From contig NZ_LMJL01000012.1 of assembly GCF_001429295.1 (NCBI RefSeq), positions 42,231 to 106,230 on the forward strand: a stretch of DNA of 64,000 nt, in the 5' to 3' direction. This DNA is from Flavobacterium sp. Root935. GTDB taxonomy: Bacteria; Bacteroidota; Bacteroidia; Flavobacteriales; Flavobacteriaceae. Both the position numbers and the translations under genes were made by a program. The notes below the pieces were generated by a model. That model made no database searches. It had not been told where the DNA came from and saw only the letters and a program-made list of their open reading frames with translations. Of the stretch, positions 7,351-15,242 are shown one piece after another. The first letter of the stretch is position 1. Each line of letters begins with the position of its first letter.

Positions 7351-7953
7351 TTAATTAATCATTTTGTTTTGAATCAGTTGTATGTTTTTTATTGATGACA
7401 AAGGTGTGATTTTTATAGTTTTATCTCCTTTGACAAAATAAAAATAGTACAAACTGTTATTACCAATTAAAGATACATTTTTAGATTCACCTTCATTAAA
7501 ATCCAATTGATAACTATATTCTAATTTGTTGTTTTTCAGCTTTTCTTTGCCAAAATAACCACCTGCAAGTCCGTAACCTAAAAAGAATGACAATAAGATT
7601 ATTGCAAGAGATTTTATAGCAATACCGTTGTAATAGCTTTTAGTTTCTTCTGCAGATAGTTCATCTGTCGATTTTAACTCAAAAGTTTTTTTTATAAATG
7701 CTTTGTCTTTATTCTTAGCTAAATATGCAGGCAGATAAAAATGTGCTATAAACATTAGAATAATCGTAGCTAGAATAATTGGATTTGAAGTAAACTCAGC
7801 AATTGGACTAATTAACACATCCATAATTGTAGAGTATCTTAAAATATTGATTCCAAATTGATAATAATAAATACTGTCTTTTAGTATTCCCATTAAAATT
7901 AGGAAAAGGTAACCGAATGGCAGCAGTTTTTCTAAATCGTCAGAAATTTTCAT
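7351..7953 (-). CDS. Uncharacterised membrane protein
   Basis: I do not recognise a family. The 200-residue product has about four hydrophobic segments: near residues 11-31, 53-73, 112-127 and a weaker one earlier. A hydrophilic C-terminal domain with YSYQLDFNEGESKNVSLIGN and YYFYFVKGDKTI follows, and probably lies on one face of the membrane as a beta-rich domain. It lies 38 bp upstream of the four-helix-bundle gene on the same strand, so the two may be cotranscribed. Confidence 0.55.
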   Translation of the reverse strand: MKISDDLEKLLPFGYLFLILMGILKDSIYYYQFGINILRYSTIMDVLISPIAEFTSNPIILATIILMFIAHFYLPAYLAKNKDKAFIKKTFELKSTDELSAEETKSYYNGIAIKSLAIILLSFFLGYGLAGGYFGKEKLKNNKLEYSYQLDFNEGESKNVSLIGNNSLYYFYFVKGDKTIKITPLSSIKNIQLIQNKMIN

Positions 7954-8061
7954 TTATAGTTCTTTGGTTTATGGTTGTTTTTGGTTAATCTTTTAAGATT
8001 ATTTGGAAGAACTAAAATAGCACTTTTACTTACAATTTTTTAATATTGAAGTATATTTTTT

Positions 8062-8136
8062 GAAGCTGTTTCCTGCTGTCCGATTTATCTTTTGTTTTTT
8101 AAAGAAAAAAGTAAAAGGATGCCGCTTCAATCAGGG
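8062..8136 (-). ncRNA. Structured RNA-like element, Flavo-1-type (copy 1)
   Basis: Read on the minus strand, the element runs CCCTGATTGAAGCGGCATCC, then TTTT, a variable hairpin closed by CTTTT/AAAAG, then AAAAGATAAATCGGACAGCAGG. The same framework occurs on the plus strand at 47679-47758. The outer helix is CCTG/CAGG here and CCCG/CGGG there, a compensatory change. It lies just downstream of the symporter gene on the same strand. From memory the pattern resembles the Rfam Flavo-1 motif of Flavobacteria; that name needs a covariance search. Confidence 0.6.
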
Positions 8137-8162
8137 AGGGTAGTAAGATTTTCTGAGTCTCC

Positions 8163-9884
8163 TTATTCTAAAATTAATTCATCATTTTCTTTTTTCCCTT
8201 TAAAAAATAAAAACTGCAATATTATCGCTACTACAATTGTCAAGATTGCTCCAATAAAGTTAAGCCATAAATAACCTAGTTTTTCCTGACTGTAAATCAT
8301 AAAATAATAAATTACAAAGATCGTAAGCTGGCTGATAATCGCACTGATAAACATTGGTTTTGCTTGAACTTTTCGTAAATAGAAACCAACTAAGAATATA
8401 CCTAAAACCGTTCCGTAAAATATAGATCCGATAATATTTACGAGCTGAATTAAATTTTCAAACAAAGTTCCAACGCAGGCAAAAAGTATAGCAACAACGC
8501 CCCAGAAAAGTGTAAAAAACTTTGTAGCATTCAGATAATGCTTTTCCGATTTCTCACTGACGTTTCGCTTATAAATATCAATTGCGGTTGTAGAGGCCAA
8601 AGCTGTTAGTCCGGAAGCCGTAGACGACATTGCTGCCGAAAGGATAACGGCCAATAACAATCCTATAAGTCCTTTTGGTAAATAATGCAGGATGAAGTGA
8701 AAGAACACATAATCCTTGTCGTTGGTTTCAGAATTACTGTCGGCTCTTGAAATAATTTCTTTGGCTTTATCGCGAAGGTCTTTTTCTTTATTAGATAAAG
8801 CAACTAATTCTTTGCGCAAAATCGGATTATCATAATCTTGATTCAACTGATCGATATACAATAAGTTGATTACCTTTTTATCTTCAGAAAGTTTTTCTAG
8901 TTTTTTTTCTAAAGCTTGATATTCTCCTTTATATGCAGATTTTTCAATAGCAATTTTATTATTCGGATTAAAATTTAATGGTACTGGATTGAATTGAAAA
9001 AATACAAAAACCATTACTCCTGTTAGAAGAATAAAAAATTGCATCGGAACTTTTAAAAGTCCGTTCATGATTAATCCCATCTGGCTTTCACGTACCGATT
9101 TTCCTGATAGATAGCGTCCAACCTGTGATTGGTCTGTTCCAAAATAGGCGAGTGCTAAAAAGAAACCGCCGGTAATACCGCTCCAAAAAGTATATTTTTC
9201 TTCGGGATCAAAGGAGAAATTAACAATATTCATTTTGTCATTTGCTCCTGCAATATGAAGCGCACTGTTAAAAGTCATGTCATTTGGAAGGTAATGCAGA
9301 ATCAGGAAAAAAGTGATAAACATTCCAGACATGATTACAAACATCTGTTGTTTCTGTGTCACGTTTACGGCTTTTGTTCCACCAGAAAAAGTATAGATAA
9401 TAACCAAAACTCCAATTATAATGTTCATTATGGTTAAATTCCATCCTAAAAGCGCTGACAAAATAATTGCCGGTGCATAAATTGTTAAACCAGTTCCTAA
9501 ACCTCTTTGAACCAAGAATAAAATAGCTGCAAGAGAACGAGTTTTTACGTCAAATCTTCTTTCTAAAAATTCGTAAGCGGTATAAACTTTGGTTTTATGA
9601 TATAGCGGAATAAACGTTACACAAATCACAATCATGGCAATTGGCAGACCAAAATAAAACTGCACAAACCCCATTCCATCGTGATACGCTTGTCCAGGCG
9701 TAGATAAAAAAGTAATGGCGCTAGCCTGGGTTGCCATAACAGAAAGTCCGACAGTATACCAAGGCGTTTCATTATTTCCTAAAATAAAATCCTCAACATT
9801 TTTACTGCCTTTGGTTTTCCACGAACCATATCCAACAATAAATAATAAGGTTACGATAAGTACGATCCAGTCAAATAGCTGCAT
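8163..9884 (-). CDS. Sodium:solute symporter (SSS/SLC5 family)
   Basis: The 573-residue product has about 13 membrane helices. The N-terminal half shows typical SSS features: LGNNETPWYTVGLSVMATQA, SAITFLSTPGQAY and the YTAYEFLERRF segment. A long charged insertion around residues 305-390 (EKKLEKLSEDKK, RKELVALSNKEKDLRDKAKE) lies between helices and is probably a cytoplasmic or periplasmic helical hairpin. The substrate is unknown. The gene follows a 35-codon membrane peptide gene by 3 bp and a PIG-L deacetylase gene, so uptake of a deacetylated or released amino sugar is a reasonable inference. Confidence 0.85.
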   Translation of the reverse strand: MQLFDWIVLIVTLLFIVGYGSWKTKGSKNVEDFILGNNETPWYTVGLSVMATQASAITFLSTPGQAYHDGMGFVQFYFGLPIAMIVICVTFIPLYHKTKVYTAYEFLERRFDVKTRSLAAILFLVQRGLGTGLTIYAPAIILSALLGWNLTIMNIIIGVLVIIYTFSGGTKAVNVTQKQQMFVIMSGMFITFFLILHYLPNDMTFNSALHIAGANDKMNIVNFSFDPEEKYTFWSGITGGFFLALAYFGTDQSQVGRYLSGKSVRESQMGLIMNGLLKVPMQFFILLTGVMVFVFFQFNPVPLNFNPNNKIAIEKSAYKGEYQALEKKLEKLSEDKKVINLLYIDQLNQDYDNPILRKELVALSNKEKDLRDKAKEIISRADSNSETNDKDYVFFHFILHYLPKGLIGLLLAVILSAAMSSTASGLTALASTTAIDIYKRNVSEKSEKHYLNATKFFTLFWGVVAILFACVGTLFENLIQLVNIIGSIFYGTVLGIFLVGFYLRKVQAKPMFISAIISQLTIFVIYYFMIYSQEKLGYLWLNFIGAILTIVVAIILQFLFFKGKKENDELILE

Positions 9885-9887
9885 AGG

Positions 9888-9995
9888 TTATGAGTATAAT
9901 TGCATGATTAAGAAAAAAATAGCAATATAAATTGCATTAGCGACCAAAACATAGGTGTAGCTTTTTTTCCATTTTTTTTGTTTTTTCGCTTCCAT
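9888..9995 (-). CDS. 35-residue single-pass membrane peptide between PIG-L and symporter genes
   Basis: An ATG at 9995 opens a 35-codon frame ending in TAA at 9888-9890. The product has a strongly basic start (MEAKKQKKWKK), one hydrophobic helix (YVLVANAIYIAIFFLIM) and a short tail. Two bases separate its start from the stop of the deacetylase gene, and 3 bases separate its stop from the symporter ATG, which is operon-like packing. Positive-inside rules put the N-terminus in the cytoplasm. By analogy with other small transporter partners it could be an accessory subunit of the symporter; this is inference. Confidence 0.6.
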   Translation of the reverse strand: MEAKKQKKWKKSYTYVLVANAIYIAIFFLIMQLYS

Positions 9996-9997
9996 AA

Positions 9998-12529
9998 TTA
10001 TTGCTTTATGTCTTGTTTAGGAGCTTCAATAGGCTGTTTTAGAGAAATAATATTCGATAATAATCGATATGCTCCAGAAACACCTTCTGGTAATTCCCTA
10101 AATAAACTCAAACCTGTGTAAATATAATATCCTTTTCCGTACGGAGCTACTAATAAAGCACCATCTTTAGCAGATTCTCCTTTATCATGCGACGAAATAA
10201 TAGGAGTAAAGGCAGGATCATATTCATTTGGATAATACAAACCTTGTTCTTGTGTCCAGCCTTCAAAATCTTTTGAAGAAATTTTATTTGGCGTATTCAA
10301 AACTGGGTGATTTGGAGCTAGAAAAGTAATTTTTGCATTTTCTTCGGTCACACGGTCATTAGATAATTTTAACGGATAAGGTGCGATTTTATCGGTCACC
10401 AATTTTCCGTTAGTATTGTACTGAACAATCATGTTTTTACCGCCTTTAACAAAATTAAAAAGTATATTTTGTTTGTTAGCCAAAGCACTTACTGTATTGT
10501 AGGCGCGAATTCCTGTAATAACAGTACTAAAGGAATCTAATTTTTCTGGCGTAATTTCTTCTGGTTTTAAGATCGACACTTTATATCCCATTTGAGTTAA
10601 ACTTTCTGGAACTTCGTCGCCTGCTCCCATAATGTAAGCAATTGCATCTCCAGAAGTTTTTAAATCGATTCGAATGCATTTAGATTCTGCTGGTTTTAAT
10701 ACCATTTGTTTTGTAATATGGCTAAAATCTATAATCGTTTGATCTTTATCAAAACGTTTGTTGTCTACAACTGCAATGCTTTTTGCCACAACTTCTTCTG
10801 GGTTAACGGGAGGAGTTACTTCAAAATAAAATATTTGTTCCGTTCCTTTTTTATCTAGTACAAACGGAATTTCTTTTGGAGAAACATTCCAGCTTTTTGA
10901 CAATTCTAATTGTAAATTTCCTTTTACATCGTCTTTTCCTGCGCGGACTTTTACAGGAATCATTTTGCTTTTAGTATCTCTAAAAATCAAAACTTTTTCT
11001 AAAATTGAGGTTGTAACTTCTGGTACAATATCAAGAAAATTATACATTTCTCCTTTTACACCGTCATTATATTTGTAAACGACAGTTCGTTCAAACGGAA
11101 TTTCTACACCGTTTATTTTTACATTAAAAACAACTTTTACATTTCTGATGATGTCTGGAATTCCAATATTTTCCTGATTAGAAACTGTGTACATTCCAAC
11201 AGTTGCTTTTTCTTTTAACCAATAAGGCTGTGTATACTCAATAGTGTTCGGAAGTTGTAATTGAAGATTGATTCTCTGATCGTTATTATTCTTCAAAACG
11301 CTGTTTTGAACTGTAGTTTTATTGTCTGGCAATGTTGTTACACTTTCCAATTGCATATTAACACTGCATCTGTTAATAGCTTCAAGACTCAATCTAATTG
11401 TGCTTCCTGGAGTTGCTTCCTGCTCATTTGAAACTGCTTCAAGATATAATCCTGAACAAGATGCAATGATATTTTTAATAGCAGCAGATTTAATAGTTTT
11501 CCAATGTGTATCTTCCAAACCCTCGATCATAGAATAAGTTTTTACTAAATCTGGAATACTTGCAGATGGATTACTAAAATCATATTTCGAAATAATCGAA
11601 GTAATTAAGTCACCAACTGGTTTTCCGTTTTTAACTCGGTTCCAAGTTGTGTCAATTCCGTCAAATAAATTATCTCTTTCTTTTGGGTTTTCGCCGTTAA
11701 TAAGTTCTAAATATTCGGTTTCTTCGCCACGAACTCCCGTGCTTCCAAAACCTTGAGATTGGTGGCGACTTCTGCTTAAAGCTGCAATTTCTTGGTTGGA
11801 TTTCCCAATTCCAGTATAATAAACCCCAGTTTCTAATTTGGTAAATTTAGATTTATTAGCGGCATCAAATTTTTCCTGACTTCCGTAAAACCACCAAGAC
11901 GGATTAAAAAATTGTCTTTTAACCTGCCACGGCGTTACATATTGCAATTGTTCTGGGTAAACTTTTGGATCATTGGTTAATTTAAAACTTTCAACACTCA
12001 ACATTGCTGAGGATGTATGATGACCGTGCGTTGTTCCTGGCGAACGGTGATCGAATCTATTAATAATAATATCCGGCTGAAATTTTCTGATTGTCCAAAC
12101 CACATCTGCTAAGACTTTGTCTTTGTCCCAAATATCTAGAGTCTCATCTGGATTTTTAGAAAAACCAAAGTCATTTGCACGGGAGAAAAACTGTTCTCCG
12201 CCATCAATTTTTCTGGCTTCAATTAGTTCTTGCGTTCTTATAACACCTAATAATTCACGTAATTGTGGTCCAATTAAGTTTTGTCCTCCATCACCGCGGG
12301 TTAACGATAAGTAACCAGTTCTGGCATTCATCTCATTTGCCAAATACGAAATCATTCGAGTATTTTCGTCATCAGGATGTGCAGCAACATATAATACAGA
12401 GCCTAAAAAGTTCAATTTTTTGATTTGATTGTAAATTTCAACCGAATTTGGTTTTTGTGGCTGTTGTGCAAATGAAGTTTGAAAACCTATAAAAAATAAA
12501 AGAAAGATTTGGATCTGTATTTTTCGCAT
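9998..12529 (-). CDS. Secreted PIG-L (LmbE-like) family deacetylase with C-terminal GATase/ThuA-like region
   Basis: The 843-residue product starts with a signal peptide (residues 1-21). The PIG-L domain follows with the zinc motif AAHPDDENTR (H51, D53, D54) and HGHH at residues 168-171. These zinc enzymes remove acetyl groups from N-acetylglucosamine-type substrates. The middle region (about 380-600) is beta-rich. The C-terminal part (about 650-840), with VITGIRAYNTVSAL and FNFVKGGKNMIVQYN, looks like a ThuA/glutamine-amidotransferase fold. It is much larger than single-domain LmbE proteins, as is usual for secreted Bacteroidota members. It is the first gene of an operon with the small peptide and the symporter. 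Confidence 0.85.
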   Translation of the reverse strand: MRKIQIQIFLLFFIGFQTSFAQQPQKPNSVEIYNQIKKLNFLGSVLYVAAHPDDENTRMISYLANEMNARTGYLSLTRGDGGQNLIGPQLRELLGVIRTQELIEARKIDGGEQFFSRANDFGFSKNPDETLDIWDKDKVLADVVWTIRKFQPDIIINRFDHRSPGTTHGHHTSSAMLSVESFKLTNDPKVYPEQLQYVTPWQVKRQFFNPSWWFYGSQEKFDAANKSKFTKLETGVYYTGIGKSNQEIAALSRSRHQSQGFGSTGVRGEETEYLELINGENPKERDNLFDGIDTTWNRVKNGKPVGDLITSIISKYDFSNPSASIPDLVKTYSMIEGLEDTHWKTIKSAAIKNIIASCSGLYLEAVSNEQEATPGSTIRLSLEAINRCSVNMQLESVTTLPDNKTTVQNSVLKNNNDQRINLQLQLPNTIEYTQPYWLKEKATVGMYTVSNQENIGIPDIIRNVKVVFNVKINGVEIPFERTVVYKYNDGVKGEMYNFLDIVPEVTTSILEKVLIFRDTKSKMIPVKVRAGKDDVKGNLQLELSKSWNVSPKEIPFVLDKKGTEQIFYFEVTPPVNPEEVVAKSIAVVDNKRFDKDQTIIDFSHITKQMVLKPAESKCIRIDLKTSGDAIAYIMGAGDEVPESLTQMGYKVSILKPEEITPEKLDSFSTVITGIRAYNTVSALANKQNILFNFVKGGKNMIVQYNTNGKLVTDKIAPYPLKLSNDRVTEENAKITFLAPNHPVLNTPNKISSKDFEGWTQEQGLYYPNEYDPAFTPIISSHDKGESAKDGALLVAPYGKGYYIYTGLSLFRELPEGVSGAYRLLSNIISLKQPIEAPKQDIKQ

Positions 12530-12561
12530 GGTAAAGAGTTAGTTGTTTTCTGAAATTGTCC

Positions 12562-12569
12562 CAAAAATA
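12562..12569 (-). promoter_or_regulatory. -7 promoter element of the deacetylase-symporter operon
   Basis: TATTTTTG on the minus strand fits TAnnTTTG and lies 32 bp upstream of the ATG at 12529. No clear -33 TTG was found. Confidence 0.4.
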
Positions 12570-12643
12570 CTAATTATTTTATGGAAGATTATTTAAATGA
12601 ATTGTTAACGCACAATAATTGTACCTTAATTAAAGCAGTTAAA

Positions 12644-12678
12644 ATAAAAAAAGCTGCCAGATTAATTCTGGCAGCTTT
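12644..12678 (-). terminator. Rho-independent terminator of the propeller lipoprotein gene
   Basis: An 11-bp perfect hairpin with arms AAAGCTGCCAG (12650-12660) and CTGGCAGCTTT (12668-12678) is followed on the minus strand by a T-rich run. Confidence 0.85.
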
Positions 12679-12711
12679 CAAAATATTTAGGTTTTGAAAT
12701 TTAACTATTGT

Positions 12712-14331
12712 TTATTTCAACTTGTTTTCTGTGTCTTTGTAAGTTCCTGTAATTGTAACATTACTTCCTTTTGTAACTTTCCCGTAGATTGTAATAGAAG
12801 AATCGTTTCCGATGAAATTAATTTTAGCACCGCTGTTTAATCTTAAATCTCCCCAAATTACAACCGAACCTTCAATTTGTAATACTGCATTATTATTTAT
12901 GATAAGCTCTGTTGACTGTAGATATTTACCTTGAGACAAACTTCCTCTCATATTAAAAGTACCATTAGTGTTTAAAGTTAAGTTACTTAAAACAGTTATA
13001 GCGCCGCAATGTGTTAAAACTGCACCAGAATTTACAATTGCCGAATTGATAGCTGTTGCACCTTGGTAAGATTTAATTTCATTGGAGTTTAAAATCAAAT
13101 CTCTGCCTTGATTATAAATTCCGTATGAAGAACAACTGGCAAATGTAGTGTTTGGTTTTTCCATCTTAATGATTTTCAAACCGCCTGTTCCGCTGGCAAC
13201 GTAAATATAGTTTCCGCTTGATTTTACGTAGTTTGAAGAACCTGCAATTCCTACAGAACCTAATAAACTTAATTGAGTTCCTGATTGATAAACATTAAGG
13301 CCTAAAGCACCATTTGCAAGAAATGCATATCCGTCGTTTACAGAAACAGCATTTGTAACATTATCTTCGCCAGCAGTAGTAATTCCAATTGTTTGTAATT
13401 TAGAACCGCTGTTGATGTCGTAAACACCAAGACCATTTGGACCTTCAGAAACCAAAAGTTTTGTTCCATCAATATCCATTGTTCTTTTTGCACCGCTTAT
13501 ATCTGTAGAAGTTGTAAAGCTTTTTTGCAAAGCAAGTGTCGATTGATTATAGATGTTAACTCCTTTATTTCCACTCAAAGTCACGACTTTATCAGAAGTT
13601 AATGCAATAGAACGTAGATCTGACATTGCAGTTTTACCAGTAATTGCTTTAGTAGAAGTACTCATTTTAAACAAGCTTCCGTTATCTCCAGTTACAGCAA
13701 AATAATTAGAAGAATTAGCTGCTACATCTGTTGTAACTCTGCTTTCTAAATAATTAGTCGTTACTTTATCAGTAAGTAATCCTGAGCTTAATGGCATATT
13801 AAAAACTATTGCAGGATTGTTTGCAAGCAAAGGGTCTTTATCTACATCTTTTGCTGCTCCAATAATTAAGTTTCCATTAGAGTAGGTAAGAGATGTAATA
13901 TCAGTATTTGGAATTAAAGCTGATGTAACTAATTTTGGTTTATATGGATCTGAAACATCAATTACATCGATCGCTCCAGAATATACATCGCCTCTTGTGA
14001 TATAAGAAACATAAGCATAGTTTCCGTTTACTGTAACGTGGCTTGCTTGTAATGTTTTTCCGTTAGCATCAACTGGCGGTTTTACTTCAGCAATTTGAAC
14101 TAAAGGGAAAGTTGTAATAGTGTTGTCAGCAGATTTTCCTGTTAAAGAACCGTTTTCAATAGAAATTACTCCAGAATTGGTATAATCAAGCCTTTGATTT
14201 AAAGCATTTTGATCTGAAGTAATAGTAATGTTATTCAACGATTGGTTATCGTTTTTGTTATCATCATTATTGTCACAGCCTATTAATAGTGACATTGTTA
14301 AAAATGAAAGCAAATAAACATTCTTTTTCAT
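12712..14331 (-). CDS. Lipoprotein with LVIVD-like beta-propeller and C-terminal beta-helix region
   Basis: The 539-residue product has a lipoprotein signal (MKKNVYLLSFLTMSLLIGC, Cys19) and an Asp/Asn-rich linker. Propeller-like repeats follow at about residues 75-395, with IDVSDPYKPKLV, LRSIALTSDKVVTLSG and NGYIYVASGTGGLKIIK-type blades. The last about 140 residues carry short repeated beta strands (SNLTLNTNGTFNMRG, LRLNSGAKINFIG) like a right-handed beta helix, with Cys in ASCSSYG and LTHCG. It probably sits on the outer membrane or cell surface. The function is unknown. Confidence 0.7.
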   Translation of the reverse strand: MKKNVYLLSFLTMSLLIGCDNNDDNKNDNQSLNNITITSDQNALNQRLDYTNSGVISIENGSLTGKSADNTITTFPLVQIAEVKPPVDANGKTLQASHVTVNGNYAYVSYITRGDVYSGAIDVIDVSDPYKPKLVTSALIPNTDITSLTYSNGNLIIGAAKDVDKDPLLANNPAIVFNMPLSSGLLTDKVTTNYLESRVTTDVAANSSNYFAVTGDNGSLFKMSTSTKAITGKTAMSDLRSIALTSDKVVTLSGNKGVNIYNQSTLALQKSFTTSTDISGAKRTMDIDGTKLLVSEGPNGLGVYDINSGSKLQTIGITTAGEDNVTNAVSVNDGYAFLANGALGLNVYQSGTQLSLLGSVGIAGSSNYVKSSGNYIYVASGTGGLKIIKMEKPNTTFASCSSYGIYNQGRDLILNSNEIKSYQGATAINSAIVNSGAVLTHCGAITVLSNLTLNTNGTFNMRGSLSQGKYLQSTELIINNNAVLQIEGSVVIWGDLRLNSGAKINFIGNDSSITIYGKVTKGSNVTITGTYKDTENKLK

Positions 14332-14479
14332 AAATTTCTTTTTTGGATTTTTAAAATTCGGTGCAAATATAAGTCAGAATCTCATTAAACAATGGTTAAT
14401 TTTTTAAAACTAACTGTTTTTCAGTGATTTATATGTAAATTACAAAGATTTAACAAAAGTTCAAAGTTAAATTCGCAAA

Positions 14480-14512
14480 AAAAAGAGAGTATCATATTAT
14501 TTGATACTCTCT
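14480..14512 (-). terminator. Rho-independent terminator of the His-rich secreted protein gene
   Basis: An 11-bp perfect hairpin with arms AGAGAGTATCA (14484-14494) and TGATACTCTCT (14502-14512) is followed on the minus strand by a run of T. Confidence 0.85.
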
Positions 14513-14537
14513 TGTATTGAAAACTAGTGATTTAGTA

Positions 14538-15056
14538 TTATCTTCTTCCACGTCCGTGATCATGGTCGTCGTGACGATCATCATGTCTGTCATGTTTATC
14601 ATGATGCTTATCGTGTTTGTCATAATGTTTGTAATCTCTGTGGTCATGACGACGATCATTGTAACCATAAACTGGTCTTGGTTTGTATGGTCTTTGTGGA
14701 GCACCATGATATCCTTTATAATATTTTACTCTATGACGATCAAAATAAGTATAAGGAGTTCTACCATGATAATCGGTTAAAACTACTTTATAACCACCAT
14801 ATAAATCATAGTTTCTATATTGTCTTGGCAGGTAAGTTGTTCTAACCCATCTTCCTCCTCCAAAATATATAAATTGGGCAGCACGAACATCATAGTAAGC
14901 TTCAATATCTGGAAGATAATAATATTCCATTTCGCTGTATCCTGCAGGACCCCAAGCTGGAGGATTTCCTATGTTTACGTTTATCGATACTTGGGCTTGC
15001 GTGGCATTTGCAACCATTAGAAATAATCCGGCGATTGCTAATTTTATCGTTTTCAT
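14538..15056 (-). CDS. Secreted protein with His/Asp-rich C-terminal tail
   Basis: The 172-residue product has a signal peptide (MKTIKLAIAGLFLMVANATQAQ). The aromatic-rich core includes PPAWGPAGYSEMEYYYLPDIEAYYD and FIYFGGGRWVRTTYLP. The tail from about residue 135 is composed mainly of His, Asp, Lys and Arg (repeats of DKHDKHHDKHDRHDD type). The core type is common in Flavobacteria but uncharacterised. The tail could bind divalent metals; that is inference. A TATCTTTG promoter element lies upstream at 15088-15095 (minus strand). Confidence 0.75.
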   Translation of the reverse strand: MKTIKLAIAGLFLMVANATQAQVSINVNIGNPPAWGPAGYSEMEYYYLPDIEAYYDVRAAQFIYFGGGRWVRTTYLPRQYRNYDLYGGYKVVLTDYHGRTPYTYFDRHRVKYYKGYHGAPQRPYKPRPVYGYNDRRHDHRDYKHYDKHDKHHDKHDRHDDRHDDHDHGRGRR

Positions 15057-15242
15057 TTTGTTTATTTTTTTAAATGTTAATCTTGTTCAAAGATATTCAT
15101 ATACTGTGCCAAAAAAATAAAGCAAATGTATTTTATCGGATAAAAATGCATTTCGACGAGTCGTTTTTAGAAAATTTTTATGCTAAATAATTGATTATAA
15201 ATTGCTTTACACTTTTTTGAAAATTTAGAAAAAAAAATAAAA

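Noticed and set aside
8092-8274. 60-codon plus-strand frame at the end of the symporter gene
   Set aside because: It overlaps the RNA-like element and is antisense to the conserved symporter C-terminus.
14492-14707. 71-codon minus-strand frame in the tail of the His-rich gene
   Set aside because: It is an out-of-frame reading of the CATGA-like repeats; the 172-residue frame has a signal peptide, promoter element and terminator.
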